Positions 36,675-46,566 are shown, numbered from the stretch's first letter. The stretch: 64,000 nucleotides of DNA from JAPOXR01 sp965221935 (GCA_965221935.1 CBDCSZ010000077.1:91128-155127), one strand, 5' to 3'. Notes: generated by a model not told the origin, from the sequence alone. Made by a program: numbers and translations.

Positions 36675-39077
36675 ATGTTTTTTGATCTTATTCTGCGCCC
36701 GGCGAGAGTCGTTTGCGGGTGTGTTGGCGCAGCCCTGTTGTTCGGTCTGATCGGTGTTTTGGCATCGCCGCAGACCGCACACGCACAAACCAACCGATAT
36801 GACGCAATCACTGTCGAAGGCAACATCCGCATCGACACAGAAAGCGTATTGCGGTTTGCCAGCCTTCCTTCCTCAGGCGCGGTGTCGGCGTCAGAACTCA
36901 ATTCAGCGTACCGGCGCATTGCCGACGCGGCGGTGTTTGAGTCTTTTGAAATCCGGCCTGAGGGCAATCGGCTTGTGATTTCGGTGGTCGAGTTTCCGGT
37001 CATCAATGAGATATCCATCGAAGGAAACGACCTCATTGAAGACGGCCCGCTCATGGCCGTGGTCAGATCGACGCCGCGGCACGTTTACCGGCCCTCGCTG
37101 GCCGAACAGGATGCTGCCGCCATTGCGGAGCAGTATCGGATTGCGGGCCGCTACGCCGCAGTCGTCTCTCCAAAGATCATCCGCCGCGTGGAAAACCGTG
37201 TCGATCTCATCTTCGAAGTCGTGGAGGGGCAGGTTGTCGAGACCGAACGCATAAGCTTTGTCGGCAACCGGATTTTTTCGGGAAGCCGCCTGCGCAGCGA
37301 ACTTGGATCTAAACAGGCGGGAATATTCAGACCGTTCGTCAAGAGCGACACGTTTGTCGAGGAGCGCATTGCGCTCGACAAAGAGCAGCTCACAAACTTC
37401 TATTTCAAACGCGGCTACATCGACTTCAAGGTGCTTTCGGTGACCGCCGAGTTCACAGCCGAGCGCGATGCTTTCTTTCTGGTCTTCACGGTCAGAGAAG
37501 GCCAGCAGTACCGGTTTGGCACGGTCACCGCCTCAAGCGAAGTGGCGGCGGTGGACGCCGACGAGTATCTCGGCGAGTTTCAGGGACCGCGCGGCGGCAT
37601 TTATTCGCCGGCCTATGTGGAAGACGCCGTCAAGCGGATGGAATTCCTAGCCGTTTCCCGGGGGATGCAGTTCGTGTTTGTCGAGCCGGAGATCACAAGA
37701 GACCGGGCGCGGCAGATGTTGAATGTGAATTTCAGAATTTACCGGGGCGACCGGACATTTGTGGAGCGCATCGATATCTCCGGCAACATAACGACCCTCG
37801 ACAAGGTCATCCGGCGCCAATTTGAATTCGCCGAAGGCGATCCGCTGAACACCCGCAAAATCTCAGAAGCGGCGGAACGCATCCGGGCTCTCCGATATTT
37901 CCGGCGCGTCAATGTCAGAAGCGAGCAGGGGTCTTCGCCGAGCCAGGCCATTGTGAAGGTGGGCGTCGAAGAGAATCCAACCGGATCGCTGAGTTTTGGC
38001 GCCGCGTGGGCGCAGGATGCCGGTTTTTCCGGCACCATAAGTCTCACCGAGCGCAACCTTCTCGGCCGCGGCCAGTATTTGAGCTTTGGGCTGGAGACCG
38101 GGAAAAACGCCGCCTATACGCTGACATTCGTCGAACCGCAGTTTCTCGACCGCGACGTGGCGCTGGAACTTGAAACCTCGCTTTCCACCACCAGGGGGCT
38201 TGGGCAGCGTTTCACGACCGAAGAATGGAGGACTGCCGGCCGTCTCGTGTTCCCGTTGGGCGAATCCGCGCGCGTTGGCTTTGGCACCGGCTTTTCAACA
38301 TATGAAATGGGCCACTTCTTTTCCGGCTCGCACATCATCACCAACGACTTTAAACGCGGCCGGGGCGATCGGGTATTCGCTAACTTTGACGTCAGCTATG
38401 ACAGCAGAATCACCGGGTTCGATCCGAAATCAGGCTACGTATTGTCGTTTGGCCAGGAGTTTGCCCGGGGACTGCAGGACCGCACCAACGTGATCACGAC
38501 CACCGCCAAGGCTGGCGGCCAAACGGCGATACTCAACGAATCCGTTACCCTTACCGGAGAGTTGGAAGGCGGCTCTGTTATCGCGCTGGGCAGTGAAACC
38601 AGGGTTCGAGACCGATTTCTGATGAACAGCAGCCTTATGCGCGGGTTTGACACAAACGGCATCGGGCCTCGGGATTTCTATGTTGGAAAGACCGGTAACG
38701 GCAGTCTTCGCAAAATCTACACGGACCCGCTTGGCGGCAATCTCTTTGCGGCGATGCGGCTTGAGAGCAAGTTTCCGATCGGGTTCCCGGACGAAATCGG
38801 GATTAAGGGCGGCCTGTTCTACGACATGGGCTCGATCTGGGGGTTGAATGAAAACACCTGCGCAAATTATCAAATTTCCCCCCTGTCTTTAGCAGACCAA
38901 GACGTTCTCGACGCGTGCGTCGTTGACGACGGGCTGAATATCCGCTCTGCCGTGGGTGTCTCATTGTTTTGGGAGACGCTTTTTGGGCCGCTGCGGTTTA
39001 ACTTTGCCAACCCGTTGACTTACGAAGTCTATGATCAGACCCAGTCTTTCAGCTTAACGATAGACTCACAGTTCTAG
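36675..39077 (+). CDS. bamA: Outer-membrane protein assembly factor BamA
   Basis: Central component of the BAM complex, inserting beta-barrel proteins into the outer membrane. The 800 residues comprise a signal peptide (cleavage near HAQT, residue 37), POTRA domains (about 40-410; recurring IDISGN-type motifs such as IEGNDLI and FVGNRIF), and a C-terminal 16-strand barrel. The barrel ends QSFSLTIDSQF with terminal phenylalanine, the BAM signal. A GLRGYD-like loop appears as SLMRGFDTNGIGPRD near 655. It precedes skp by 3 bp. Confidence 0.96.
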   Translation: MFFDLILRPARVVCGCVGAALLFGLIGVLASPQTAHAQTNRYDAITVEGNIRIDTESVLRFASLPSSGAVSASELNSAYRRIADAAVFESFEIRPEGNRLVISVVEFPVINEISIEGNDLIEDGPLMAVVRSTPRHVYRPSLAEQDAAAIAEQYRIAGRYAAVVSPKIIRRVENRVDLIFEVVEGQVVETERISFVGNRIFSGSRLRSELGSKQAGIFRPFVKSDTFVEERIALDKEQLTNFYFKRGYIDFKVLSVTAEFTAERDAFFLVFTVREGQQYRFGTVTASSEVAAVDADEYLGEFQGPRGGIYSPAYVEDAVKRMEFLAVSRGMQFVFVEPEITRDRARQMLNVNFRIYRGDRTFVERIDISGNITTLDKVIRRQFEFAEGDPLNTRKISEAAERIRALRYFRRVNVRSEQGSSPSQAIVKVGVEENPTGSLSFGAAWAQDAGFSGTISLTERNLLGRGQYLSFGLETGKNAAYTLTFVEPQFLDRDVALELETSLSTTRGLGQRFTTEEWRTAGRLVFPLGESARVGFGTGFSTYEMGHFFSGSHIITNDFKRGRGDRVFANFDVSYDSRITGFDPKSGYVLSFGQEFARGLQDRTNVITTTAKAGGQTAILNESVTLTGELEGGSVIALGSETRVRDRFLMNSSLMRGFDTNGIGPRDFYVGKTGNGSLRKIYTDPLGGNLFAAMRLESKFPIGFPDEIGIKGGLFYDMGSIWGLNENTCANYQISPLSLADQDVLDACVVDDGLNIRSAVGVSLFWETLFGPLRFNFANPLTYEVYDQTQSFSLTIDSQF

Positions 39078-39080
39078 ACC

Positions 39081-39770
39081 ATGGCTTTCCGGGCTGCCGC
39101 CTTCGCCGTCCTTGTCGCGGTTGCCGCGCCGGCAACAGGGCAGCAGCGGCCTGATACAGTCTCCGATTATCTTTTCGGCGCCGAAATCGGGAAAATCGCG
39201 GTCATAAATATAGAGCGCGTGTATCAGGATTCGCGCATGGGCAGGCGCATTGCGGGCGATATTGAAGCGGCGCGCGTCGCTCTCAGAAGCGAGAACGAAT
39301 GCTTTGACCGCCTGTTTGAGGACGAGGAGCACAGGATCTCGGAAGCTAAGCCGGACCTCACCGAGGGCGAGTTCACGATCAGGCGAATCGGCTTCACCGA
39401 AAGAGTCGCAAACAGGCGCGAGCTGCAAGACGCGAAGGGTCCGCTTCTTGAAGAATGGCACACCCGTCAGAGGATTGGTCTGCGTTCTGCGATCTCTCTG
39501 GTCAGTGAACAGATTGCCGATGAATACGAGCTCGACTTAATTGTGTATTCCGATGCTGTCGCATGGCATAAGCGGCTCATTGACGTGTCTGACTCCGTTG
39601 TGCGGCTGCTCGATGAAGTCTACGGCAGCGGAACCGGCGGCAATTACGAAAACGCAATGAGTTTCGCGAATATATCCGGGGCGGCCGGATCGCGGCAGCA
39701 GGGCACATCGGTCGGACGAGGCGAATCAGGCAATGAACCGGGAACCGGACGACAAACCGCATGTCATTGA
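39081..39770 (+). CDS. OmpH/Skp-family periplasmic chaperone
   Basis: Holds unfolded outer-membrane proteins in the periplasm. The 229 residues begin with a signal peptide (through about TGQQ, residue 22). The Skp pattern follows: KIAVINIERVYQDSRMGRRI near 36-55, then a long helical, charged region (about 60-150) forming the tentacles, then LDLIVYSDAVAWHKRLIDVS. The last 40 residues are a low-complexity tail that overlaps the start of fabZ by 38 bp. Placement between bamA and fabZ is typical. Confidence 0.88.
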   Translation: MAFRAAAFAVLVAVAAPATGQQRPDTVSDYLFGAEIGKIAVINIERVYQDSRMGRRIAGDIEAARVALRSENECFDRLFEDEEHRISEAKPDLTEGEFTIRRIGFTERVANRRELQDAKGPLLEEWHTRQRIGLRSAISLVSEQIADEYELDLIVYSDAVAWHKRLIDVSDSVVRLLDEVYGSGTGGNYENAMSFANISGAAGSRQQGTSVGRGESGNEPGTGRQTACH

Positions 39771-40209
39771 TCACCTGACGATCCAGCGGATGATACCGCA
39801 TCGGTATCCGTTTCTGTTGGTGGATAAAGTGATCGATGTCCAGGCGGGCGAGAGCGCCGTCGGGATCAAAAATGTGACGTTTAACGAGCCGCATTTCGCC
39901 GGCCATTTTCCCGGCAACCCTGTCATGCCTGGGGTGGCGGTGGTCGAAGCCATGGCGCAGACCGCTGCGGTGCTGGTCAATCACACTCTCGACATGATCG
40001 ATAAAGACATCGGGATCTATCTGATGGCCGTGGACAATGTCCGATTCCGGCGCATGGTTGTGCCTGGCGACGTGCTGAAACTGCATATGAAGGTTGTCTG
40101 GAACCGCGGCAAAGTCTGGAAATTCCGCGGTGAGGGCAGGGTGGACGGCGCACTTACGTCGGAAGCCGTCATCACCGCTTTCTGGGAGTCCAGGGAAGGC
40201 GGCGCCTGA
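39733..40209 (+). CDS. fabZ: (3R)-Hydroxyacyl-ACP dehydratase FabZ
   Basis: Dehydrates 3-hydroxyacyl-ACP in fatty acid elongation. The 158 residues form a hot-dog fold. MIPHRYPFLLVDKVID is near 20-35. The active site HFAGHFPGNPVMPGVAVVEA near 55-74 carries the catalytic His and Glu. It starts inside the skp tail and is followed 3 bp later by lpxA, which uses the same 3-hydroxyacyl-ACP pool. Confidence 0.97.
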   Translation: MNREPDDKPHVIDHLTIQRMIPHRYPFLLVDKVIDVQAGESAVGIKNVTFNEPHFAGHFPGNPVMPGVAVVEAMAQTAAVLVNHTLDMIDKDIGIYLMAVDNVRFRRMVVPGDVLKLHMKVVWNRGKVWKFRGEGRVDGALTSEAVITAFWESREGGA

Positions 40210-40212
40210 GCA

Positions 40213-41040
40213 ATGCCCATTGCCAAAACCGCTGACGTCCATCCCTCGGCGATTGTTGAGGAAGGCGCGAGGATCGGCGCCGACTGCCGCATAGGACCGT
40301 TTTCCCACATCGGCGGCCGCGTGACGCTGCGTCCGAGAGTCTGGATCAAATCCCATGCCGTGGTGACCGGGCAGACAGAGATCGGCGAAGACACTGTGGT
40401 GTTTCCATTTGCCTGTGTGGGAGAGGTCCCGCAGGATTTGAAATTCAAAGGCGAAAACACCGAACTGCGAATTGGCAGACGCAACCGAATCCGCGAAGGC
40501 GCGACGCTGAATTCCGGCACACGCGGCGGCGGCGGACTGACCTCAGTCGGCGATGACTGCCTCTTCATGACCGGCGCTCATGTCGGCCACGACTGCAAGG
40601 TCGGCGACAATGTCATTATGGCCAACCAGGCGGCTCTCGGCGGACACTGCGTGATCTGCGACCGCGTCATCATCGGAGGGCTTGCAGGGATCCACCAGTT
40701 TGTTCGCATTGGCACAGGCGCAATTGTCGGCGCCGTGTGCATTGTGCGCCGGGACGTCATACCCTACGGGCTGGTCCAGGGTCCGGGCGCCGAGCTGAAG
40801 GGCCTGAACCTGATCGGTCTGCGGCGGCGAAACGAAGACAAACGCGCCATCGCAGATCTGCAGATGGCGTACCGGCGGCTGTTGGAATCGAAATTGCCGT
40901 TTCACGACAGTGTCGCCGCCCTGCCGGAGGGCGGCTTCAATTCGGCGCTTGTGGACGACATCGTGCGCTTTGTGAATTCCGGATCGGGACGGTTTTACCT
41001 CACACCGGGAAGTCCCGAAGATGCGCGGCCGCGCGAATGA
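40213..41040 (+). CDS. lpxA: UDP-N-acetylglucosamine acyltransferase LpxA
   Basis: First step of lipid A synthesis: 3-O-acylation of UDP-GlcNAc. The 275 residues show the left-handed beta-helix hexapeptide repeats (about 5-190: for example AIVEEGARIGADCRIGPFSH) and the catalytic histidine in MTGAHVGHDCKVGDNVIMAN near 117-136. The C-terminal helical domain ends at the stop, which overlaps lpxI by 20 bp. Confidence 0.96.
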   Translation: MPIAKTADVHPSAIVEEGARIGADCRIGPFSHIGGRVTLRPRVWIKSHAVVTGQTEIGEDTVVFPFACVGEVPQDLKFKGENTELRIGRRNRIREGATLNSGTRGGGGLTSVGDDCLFMTGAHVGHDCKVGDNVIMANQAALGGHCVICDRVIIGGLAGIHQFVRIGTGAIVGAVCIVRRDVIPYGLVQGPGAELKGLNLIGLRRRNEDKRAIADLQMAYRRLLESKLPFHDSVAALPEGGFNSALVDDIVRFVNSGSGRFYLTPGSPEDARPRE

Positions 41041-41860
41041 CGCCGCCGTCTTGGTGGCGGGTTCGGGAAGACTGCCGGCAATTGTGCTGAATGCGCTCAA
41101 ACGGGCGGGCACAGATGTTCGACTGTTGGCGCTCTCGGATTTCGATCGCGGCGCCGATTCCGGGATTTCCGCCGACAGTGTGTCTTTGGAGAATTTTTCC
41201 GGCTGGCTGACGCGGCTGAACGCAGAGGGATACCGGCGAATTGTCTTCGCTGGCGGCGCCAGCCGGCCGCGCATCGCTTCCGGCAAAGGGGAATCGAATC
41301 GTTCGGATGCCGCAATTCCCGATCTCTTCGCCGGCGATGACAGCTTTGTCCGCTCCATTGTCAAGCTGGTTGAAGGACATGGGTTTTCGGTCACAGGCGC
41401 CCACGAAATCGCTCCCGAACTGATTTTGGCGCCGGGAATTCCGACAAAAAGGAAACCTAGCGCCGAGGACCGGCTGGATGTGGCGCGGGCAGCGGAGATT
41501 GTCCGGGCCCTTGGCGCCGCCGATGTCGGGCAGGGCGCTGTGGTTGCCAGCCGGCTGTGCATCGCACTTGAAACAGTTTCAGGCACGGCGGCCATGCTGG
41601 AGACGGCGGCGCGAACGATCGGCGCTGTCAATCCGCGGCCGGATGTTGTCTGCGGCGTGATGTACAAGGCACCCAAGCCGGACCAGGAAATCCGTCTGGA
41701 CATGCCGGCGATTGGCCCCGAAACGGTGCGGCAGGCGGCCGCCGCCGGGTTGAGCGGCATCGCGATTGAAGCCGGGTCGGTTTTGGTCTTGGACAGTCTC
41801 GAGACCGTGCAGGCCGCCGACCGCGCCGAATTGTTCATTTGGTCGCGCCCCGCCGATTGA
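41021..41860 (+). CDS. lpxI: UDP-2,3-diacylglucosamine diphosphatase LpxI
   Basis: Cleaves UDP-2,3-diacylglucosamine to lipid X, the alphaproteobacterial replacement for LpxH. The 279 residues open AAVLVAGSGRLPAIVLNAL. They include the conserved LAGDDSFVRSIVKLVEGHGF-like segment near 105-124 (here FAGDDSF), GAHEIAPEL near 127 and a C-terminal domain with RLDMPAIGPETVRQAAAAGL near 226-245. It lies between lpxA and lpxB with overlaps at both ends, matching the pathway order. Confidence 0.94.
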   Translation: MRGRANDAAVLVAGSGRLPAIVLNALKRAGTDVRLLALSDFDRGADSGISADSVSLENFSGWLTRLNAEGYRRIVFAGGASRPRIASGKGESNRSDAAIPDLFAGDDSFVRSIVKLVEGHGFSVTGAHEIAPELILAPGIPTKRKPSAEDRLDVARAAEIVRALGAADVGQGAVVASRLCIALETVSGTAAMLETAARTIGAVNPRPDVVCGVMYKAPKPDQEIRLDMPAIGPETVRQAAAAGLSGIAIEAGSVLVLDSLETVQAADRAELFIWSRPAD

Positions 41861-43056
41861 TGGATCGGAAATTTTATCTGCTCGCCGGCGAAGTTTCGGG
41901 AGACCGGCTCGGCGCCGAGCTGATGGCTGGGATAAGATCGCTGGAACGGCGCCCGCTGTTTGTGGGCGTCGGCGGTCCGGAAATGGAAAATGCCGGCCTT
42001 CAGTCGCTGTTTTGCTACCGGGAGCTGTCCGTCATGGGCATTACCGAAGTGTTGCCGCGCCTCCCGAAACTCATTGCGCTGGCGAGAAAAACCGCCGCCG
42101 ACGTGGTCGACAGCGATGTCGCTGCGCTGATCACGATCGACTGCCCCGACTTTTCGCTCCGGGTCGCTCGGGCGGTGCGCAAGGCGCGGCCCGATCTTCC
42201 CATCGTCCACTATGTTTCACCGTCGATTTGGGCTTGGCGACCGCGGCGGGTCAACAGGCTGAAGGGCGTCGTTGACCATGTTCTGGCGATTCTGCCGTTT
42301 GAACCGGATCTGCTGCGCGAGGCGGGGGTCGGATCGACATTCGTCGGGCATCCGGCCGCATTTTCCGCCGCCGCGACGCCTCATGAAACGAAAGATCTTC
42401 GAAGCGGGCTGGATATAGACGCAGAGACGCCGATTCTGACTGTCCTGCCGGGATCGCGCGCTAGCGAGGTGCGTCGGCTGGCGCCGGTATTCGGCGCTGC
42501 CGTTCAGCTCTTTTTGGAGCGGAATACCGAATTCCGCGTGGTGGTTCCGGCGGCGGGGCCGGTCGCCGAACTGGTCCGCAGGGAAACCCGGAAGTGGCCG
42601 ATGCCACCTCTGGTGATAGACACCGCCGCGGGCGACGGGCGAGCGGCGGAACGGCGAAAACTTGCGTTGTTTTCCACTTCTGACATGGCCTTAGCCGCGT
42701 CGGGCACGGTGACTCTTGAATTGGCGGCCGCCGACACGCCCATGGTGGTCGCCTACGATGTCAGTTGGTTTTCCAGATTGTTGATCGTCGTTCTGCTGCG
42801 CGTGGATACCGTGACTTTGGTAAATCTGGTCTGTGGCAGAAACGCCGTTCCGGAATTGCTCGGCAGAAACTGTCGGCCGGACGCCATTTTCCGCGCGCTC
42901 GACGCGCTCTGCCACGATGCCGGCAAACGCGAACTGCAGGCCGAGGCATCGAAGGAAGCCACCCGATTGCTGCGCCGCCAAGAGCGCCCCCCGGGCATCG
43001 CGGCCGCCGATACCGTCCTTGGCGTCATCCGAAACCGGCGCGGGAACGCGGCCTGA
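41860..43056 (+). CDS. lpxB: Lipid-A-disaccharide synthase
   Basis: Glycosyltransferase joining lipid X to UDP-2,3-diacylglucosamine. The 398 residues start MDRKFYLLAGEVSGDRLGAE; GEVSGD is the family's N-terminal signature. Other features are FVGVGGPEMENAGL, VHYVSPSIWAWRPRRVNRLK and LTVLPGSRASEVRRLAPVFG near 195-214. Start at 41860 overlaps the lpxI stop (TGATG), better than the 7-codon-longer frame. It is the last recognised gene of the envelope cluster. Confidence 0.96.
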   Translation: MDRKFYLLAGEVSGDRLGAELMAGIRSLERRPLFVGVGGPEMENAGLQSLFCYRELSVMGITEVLPRLPKLIALARKTAADVVDSDVAALITIDCPDFSLRVARAVRKARPDLPIVHYVSPSIWAWRPRRVNRLKGVVDHVLAILPFEPDLLREAGVGSTFVGHPAAFSAAATPHETKDLRSGLDIDAETPILTVLPGSRASEVRRLAPVFGAAVQLFLERNTEFRVVVPAAGPVAELVRRETRKWPMPPLVIDTAAGDGRAAERRKLALFSTSDMALAASGTVTLELAAADTPMVVAYDVSWFSRLLIVVLLRVDTVTLVNLVCGRNAVPELLGRNCRPDAIFRALDALCHDAGKRELQAEASKEATRLLRRQERPPGIAAADTVLGVIRNRRGNAA

Positions 43057-43219
43057 GCTTCCTGAGCCGCATTTCCTGTGCATAACCCGCTGCTTGGGCG
43101 CGACGGCGGCTCGTTTCCGCGCACTTCCCCCGGCGCTGTGAAGCCAGAGGGGCGATTCCATTTTGCCAATGCGGTGTTTTTCTGTAAGTGGCAGCAACGA
43201 TCAAGCCGCGGGATGACCG

Positions 43220-43534
43220 ATGAAAGGCGATATTTCAGCTGACCCGACAGGGCTGATCTTTGAATCCTTTCGCATTGAAGGCGTTTCTGAGCGGGACTGC
43301 CGCACAATTTTCTTTGACTGGGCGCTCGGTGTGCCTGCAGGTGCCGACATTGCCGCGCTTGTCAGAGAGCTGCACGCACATTACGCGAACCGTTATCCCA
43401 ATCATCCCATGGTTGCAGTTCTCGCGGAGGGAATATCGGCGCCGGTCAAACCTGCGAAACGGCGGGGCAGAAGGGAAATCCGCCGAAAACAGCGGCTCGA
43501 CTGCGAAACTCAGCGTTCTGAAACAGGTCGGTAG
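43220..43534 (+). CDS. Conserved small hypothetical protein
   Basis: 104 residues, no characterised domain. The first 75 residues (FESFRIEGVSERDCRTIFFD, then DIAALVRELHAHYANRYPNH and PMVAVLAEG) look like a small globular fold. The tail is very basic (KPAKRRGRREIRRKQR). I recall similar uncharacterised proteins in Rhodobacterales beside gltA, which supports it being real. Its 3' end overlaps gltA tail-to-tail by 25 bp. Confidence 0.65.
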   Translation: MKGDISADPTGLIFESFRIEGVSERDCRTIFFDWALGVPAGADIAALVRELHAHYANRYPNHPMVAVLAEGISAPVKPAKRRGRREIRRKQRLDCETQRSETGR

Positions 43535-44802
43535 CTCCGGTCGGTTTGTCCGACATATTTTTGCCGCGGCCGACCGATCTTCATTGCCGGGTCGGCGATC
43601 ATTTCCTGCCACTGCGAGATCCAGCCGACGGTGCGCGAGAGTGCGAAAATCGGCGTGAACATCTCGGTCGGAAACCCAATCGCGTCCAGAATGATGCCCG
43701 AGTAGAAATCGACATTCGGGTAGAGACTGCGCTTCTGGAAGTATTCGTCCTCAAGCGCGATCCGTTCCAGTTCACGCGCGATTTGCAGAGTGGGCCTGTT
43801 TTCGCCGCCGGTCTCGTCGAGGATTTCGTCGGCGGACTGTTTCATAATGCGGGCGCGGGGGTCAAAATTTTTGTAAACCCGGTGCCCAAATCCCATCAGC
43901 CTGAAACTGTCATTGGGGTCTTTTGCCCGGTCCAGGAATTCAGGGATTCGCTCTTGGGACCCAATCTCCCGCAGCATGAGCAGACAAGCCTCATTCGCCC
44001 CGCCGTGAGCCGGACCCCAAAGGCAGGCGATCCCCGCCGCTATGCAGGCAAATGGATTTGCGCCCGATGAACCGGCAAGGCGCACCGTCGATGTGGAGGC
44101 GTTTTGTTCATGGTCCGCATGCAAAATGAAGATTCGGTCAAGCGCCCGGCTGACGACCGGAGACACGCTGTAGCTTTCCGGCGGAACTTTGAAACACATG
44201 CGCAGAAAGTTTGACGCGTAATTCAGATTGTTTTTGGGAAAAATAAATGGCTGGCCAATCGAGTATTTGTACGCCATCGCGACGATTGTCGGCAGTTTCG
44301 CGATCATGCGGATTGAGGCGATTTCCCGCTGAACCGGGTCGGAAATGTCAGTTGAATCATGGTAGAAAGCTGACATTGCGCCCATGACGCCAGTGATGAT
44401 GGCCATCGGATGGGCGTCTCGGCGGAACCCCCGGAAAAAATACGTCATTTGGTCGTGGACCATCGTATGCCGGGTCACACGCTCATCAAAGTCCGCCAGC
44501 TGTTCGCTGCTGGGCAGCTCGCCGTAGAGCAGCAGGTAGCACACTTCGACGAAGGTTGAATGTTCTGCCAGATCCTGAACCGGATACCCCCGGTACAACA
44601 GCTCTCCGGCATCGCCATCGATATAGGTGATTGTGGAATCGCAGGACGCCGTTGAGGTGAATCCCGGGTCATACGAAAACAGATTGGTCATCTCGTACAG
44701 TCGGCGAAAATCCACGACGTCCGGCCCCGCGGACGGCGACTGGATCGGAAATGCGTATTCTTTTCCTTCAATGTTCAGGATTGCATTGCGCTCAGAATTC
44801 AC
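43510..44802 (-). CDS. gltA: Citrate synthase
   Basis: Condenses oxaloacetate and acetyl-CoA at the entry of the TCA cycle. The 430 residues match the hexameric, NADH-regulated bacterial type. Visible motifs are TYIDGDAGELLYRGYP near 59-74, LHADHEQNASTSTVRLAGSS near 228-247 with an active-site histidine, GPAHGGANEACLLML, and LMGFGHRVYKNFDPRA near 313-328 with the other catalytic residues. The start is GTG with an AAAGGGA ribosome site. gltX is the next gene upstream on the same strand after a 324-bp gap. Confidence 0.97.
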   Translation of the reverse strand: MNSERNAILNIEGKEYAFPIQSPSAGPDVVDFRRLYEMTNLFSYDPGFTSTASCDSTITYIDGDAGELLYRGYPVQDLAEHSTFVEVCYLLLYGELPSSEQLADFDERVTRHTMVHDQMTYFFRGFRRDAHPMAIITGVMGAMSAFYHDSTDISDPVQREIASIRMIAKLPTIVAMAYKYSIGQPFIFPKNNLNYASNFLRMCFKVPPESYSVSPVVSRALDRIFILHADHEQNASTSTVRLAGSSGANPFACIAAGIACLWGPAHGGANEACLLMLREIGSQERIPEFLDRAKDPNDSFRLMGFGHRVYKNFDPRARIMKQSADEILDETGGENRPTLQIARELERIALEDEYFQKRSLYPNVDFYSGIILDAIGFPTEMFTPIFALSRTVGWISQWQEMIADPAMKIGRPRQKYVGQTDRSYRPVSER

Positions 44803-45126
44803 GGTTTAATCCCTTTACTGAATGGTCGCGTCTGTCTTGCGCGATTGAGCGCAAACGAAACTACGTGCGCCAATCGCATCTTCAATCGGTTCAGATGAAG
44901 CTGCAGCGAATGAAGCAGCTCATGCCCAACAGGGCTGGATGCGTCAGCGGTCAGTTCAGACTCACCGCCCGAAATCAACTGCAGCTGAAACTAACTGCCA
45001 AGCCGTCTGAGCGCAATGCGCGCTGTTCGCCGACCGGGCCGCGGTTGCCGGTTCATTCATTCGCGCTTGCTGCCGGCGCAGCCCGCCTCCGCGGCGTCAG
45101 CGCCAGGGCCGCGGTCAGGCCAAAAC
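44803..45126. other. gltX-gltA gap, no gene seen
   Basis: 324 bp without a recognised gene. The gltA promoter should be within it. No clear operator, riboswitch or terminator hairpin was identified. Confidence 0.55.
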
Positions 45127-46566
45127 TCAGGCAGAGGCGCTGTCTGCCGTGTCTGCCACATCGCCAATTCGGCCGATACACTCCGTCCGGCCGAGAATCA
45201 TCATCGTGTCGACAATGCCCGGCGATGCCGCGCTGCCAGTCAGCGCGCTCCGCATGGGCTGCGCAATGCGTCCAAACCCGACTTTCTCGCGCTCACACGC
45301 GGAATTCATCACATCCTCCAGCCCCTCTGGCGTCCATTTGGCGCTCTCCAGGTCCGGCATCAGGCGCTTCAGATAACCAACGCCGGTTTCGCTGAGCGCC
45401 TTTTTCGCCTTGTTTTCAACCGTGATCGGTCGATCCGCCAACACAAAGCCCAGCTGGCTATCGAGCTCAGCCAGAGTCTTCGCGCGCTTTTTCAGGACGG
45501 GAACCGCAGCCAAAACGCGGCTTCGCTTTGCCGGATCGAATGGATTGCAGCCGCGGCGGCGGCGAAACTTTTCCAACCCGGACAAAAGCTTTCCGTCTTC
45601 CGCTGCCGCCAGATACTGTCCGGAGAGATATTCAAGCTTCCGCCTGTCAAGCCTTGCCGCCGACTTTCCAAGCCCGTCCAGGCTAAACCACGAGACCGCC
45701 TGTTCGGTTGAGAACAGCTCATTGTCGCCGAAACTCCAGCCAAGCCGAACTAGGTAATTTCGCATTGCGTCGGGAAGGAATCCGGCATCCCGGTAGCTTT
45801 CAAGACCGAGGTCGCCACTGCGTTTCGAAAGCTTGCGGCCATTCTCGTCGAGGATCAGCGGCACATGTGTGAAGGAGGGCAGACTCCACCCGAAAGCTTT
45901 GTAGACATTCACTTGCCGCGCCGTGTTTGAAAGGTGGTCGTCGCCGCGGATGATGTGCGACACGGCCATGTCATGATCGTCAACCACATCCGCAAAATTA
46001 TAGGTCGGACTGCCGTCTGAACGCAGAATGATCATGTCGTCCAGCGTTTCGTTTTGCCATTCCACCGAACCGTGCACCGTGTCTGTCACGACAGTGGATC
46101 CCGACCGCGCCAGCTTCAAACGCACGCTGTGCGGCTGATCGGGATGATCTGACGCCGTTGCTTCACGCCACGGGCTGCGGAAAATCTCGCTGCGGCGGGC
46201 CGCCTTGGCCCGCGCTTTGGCCCCGGCGATCTCTTCGACGGTGGAAAAACACTTGTACGCAGCCCCGGCCCGCAGGAGAGACTCCGCCGCCGATTTGTGA
46301 CGGTTTCGCTGCGACCATTGGCTGACCGGGTCGCCGTCCCAGTCCAACTCCAGCCACCGCAGGCATGAAATGATGGCTTCGGTTGCCTCCGCCGTTGAGC
46401 GAACCCTGTCTGTGTCTTCAATCCGCAACAAAAACCGGCCGCCGCGCGACCGCGCAAACAGCCAGTTAAACAGGGCGGTGCGGGCCCCGCCGATATGAAG
46501 GAATCCGGTGGGAGACGGGGCAAACCGCGTGACGATTTCGGAACTGCTCACCGTCTCCCCCGTCAA
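45127..46566 (-). CDS. gltX: Glutamyl-tRNA synthetase
   Basis: Charges tRNA-Glu; class I, 479 residues. The HIGH motif is in FAPSPTGFLHIGGARTALFN near 15-34 and the KMSKS equivalent in LDENGRKLSKRSGDLG near 237-252. The C-terminal region is the anticodon-binding domain. The last residues (DTADSASA) are low complexity. In Rhodobacterales comEC often lies between gltX and lexA; here the two are 18 bp apart, so it is missing. Confidence 0.96.
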   Translation of the reverse strand: MTGETVSSSEIVTRFAPSPTGFLHIGGARTALFNWLFARSRGGRFLLRIEDTDRVRSTAEATEAIISCLRWLELDWDGDPVSQWSQRNRHKSAAESLLRAGAAYKCFSTVEEIAGAKARAKAARRSEIFRSPWREATASDHPDQPHSVRLKLARSGSTVVTDTVHGSVEWQNETLDDMIILRSDGSPTYNFADVVDDHDMAVSHIIRGDDHLSNTARQVNVYKAFGWSLPSFTHVPLILDENGRKLSKRSGDLGLESYRDAGFLPDAMRNYLVRLGWSFGDNELFSTEQAVSWFSLDGLGKSAARLDRRKLEYLSGQYLAAAEDGKLLSGLEKFRRRRGCNPFDPAKRSRVLAAVPVLKKRAKTLAELDSQLGFVLADRPITVENKAKKALSETGVGYLKRLMPDLESAKWTPEGLEDVMNSACEREKVGFGRIAQPMRSALTGSAASPGIVDTMMILGRTECIGRIGDVADTADSASA

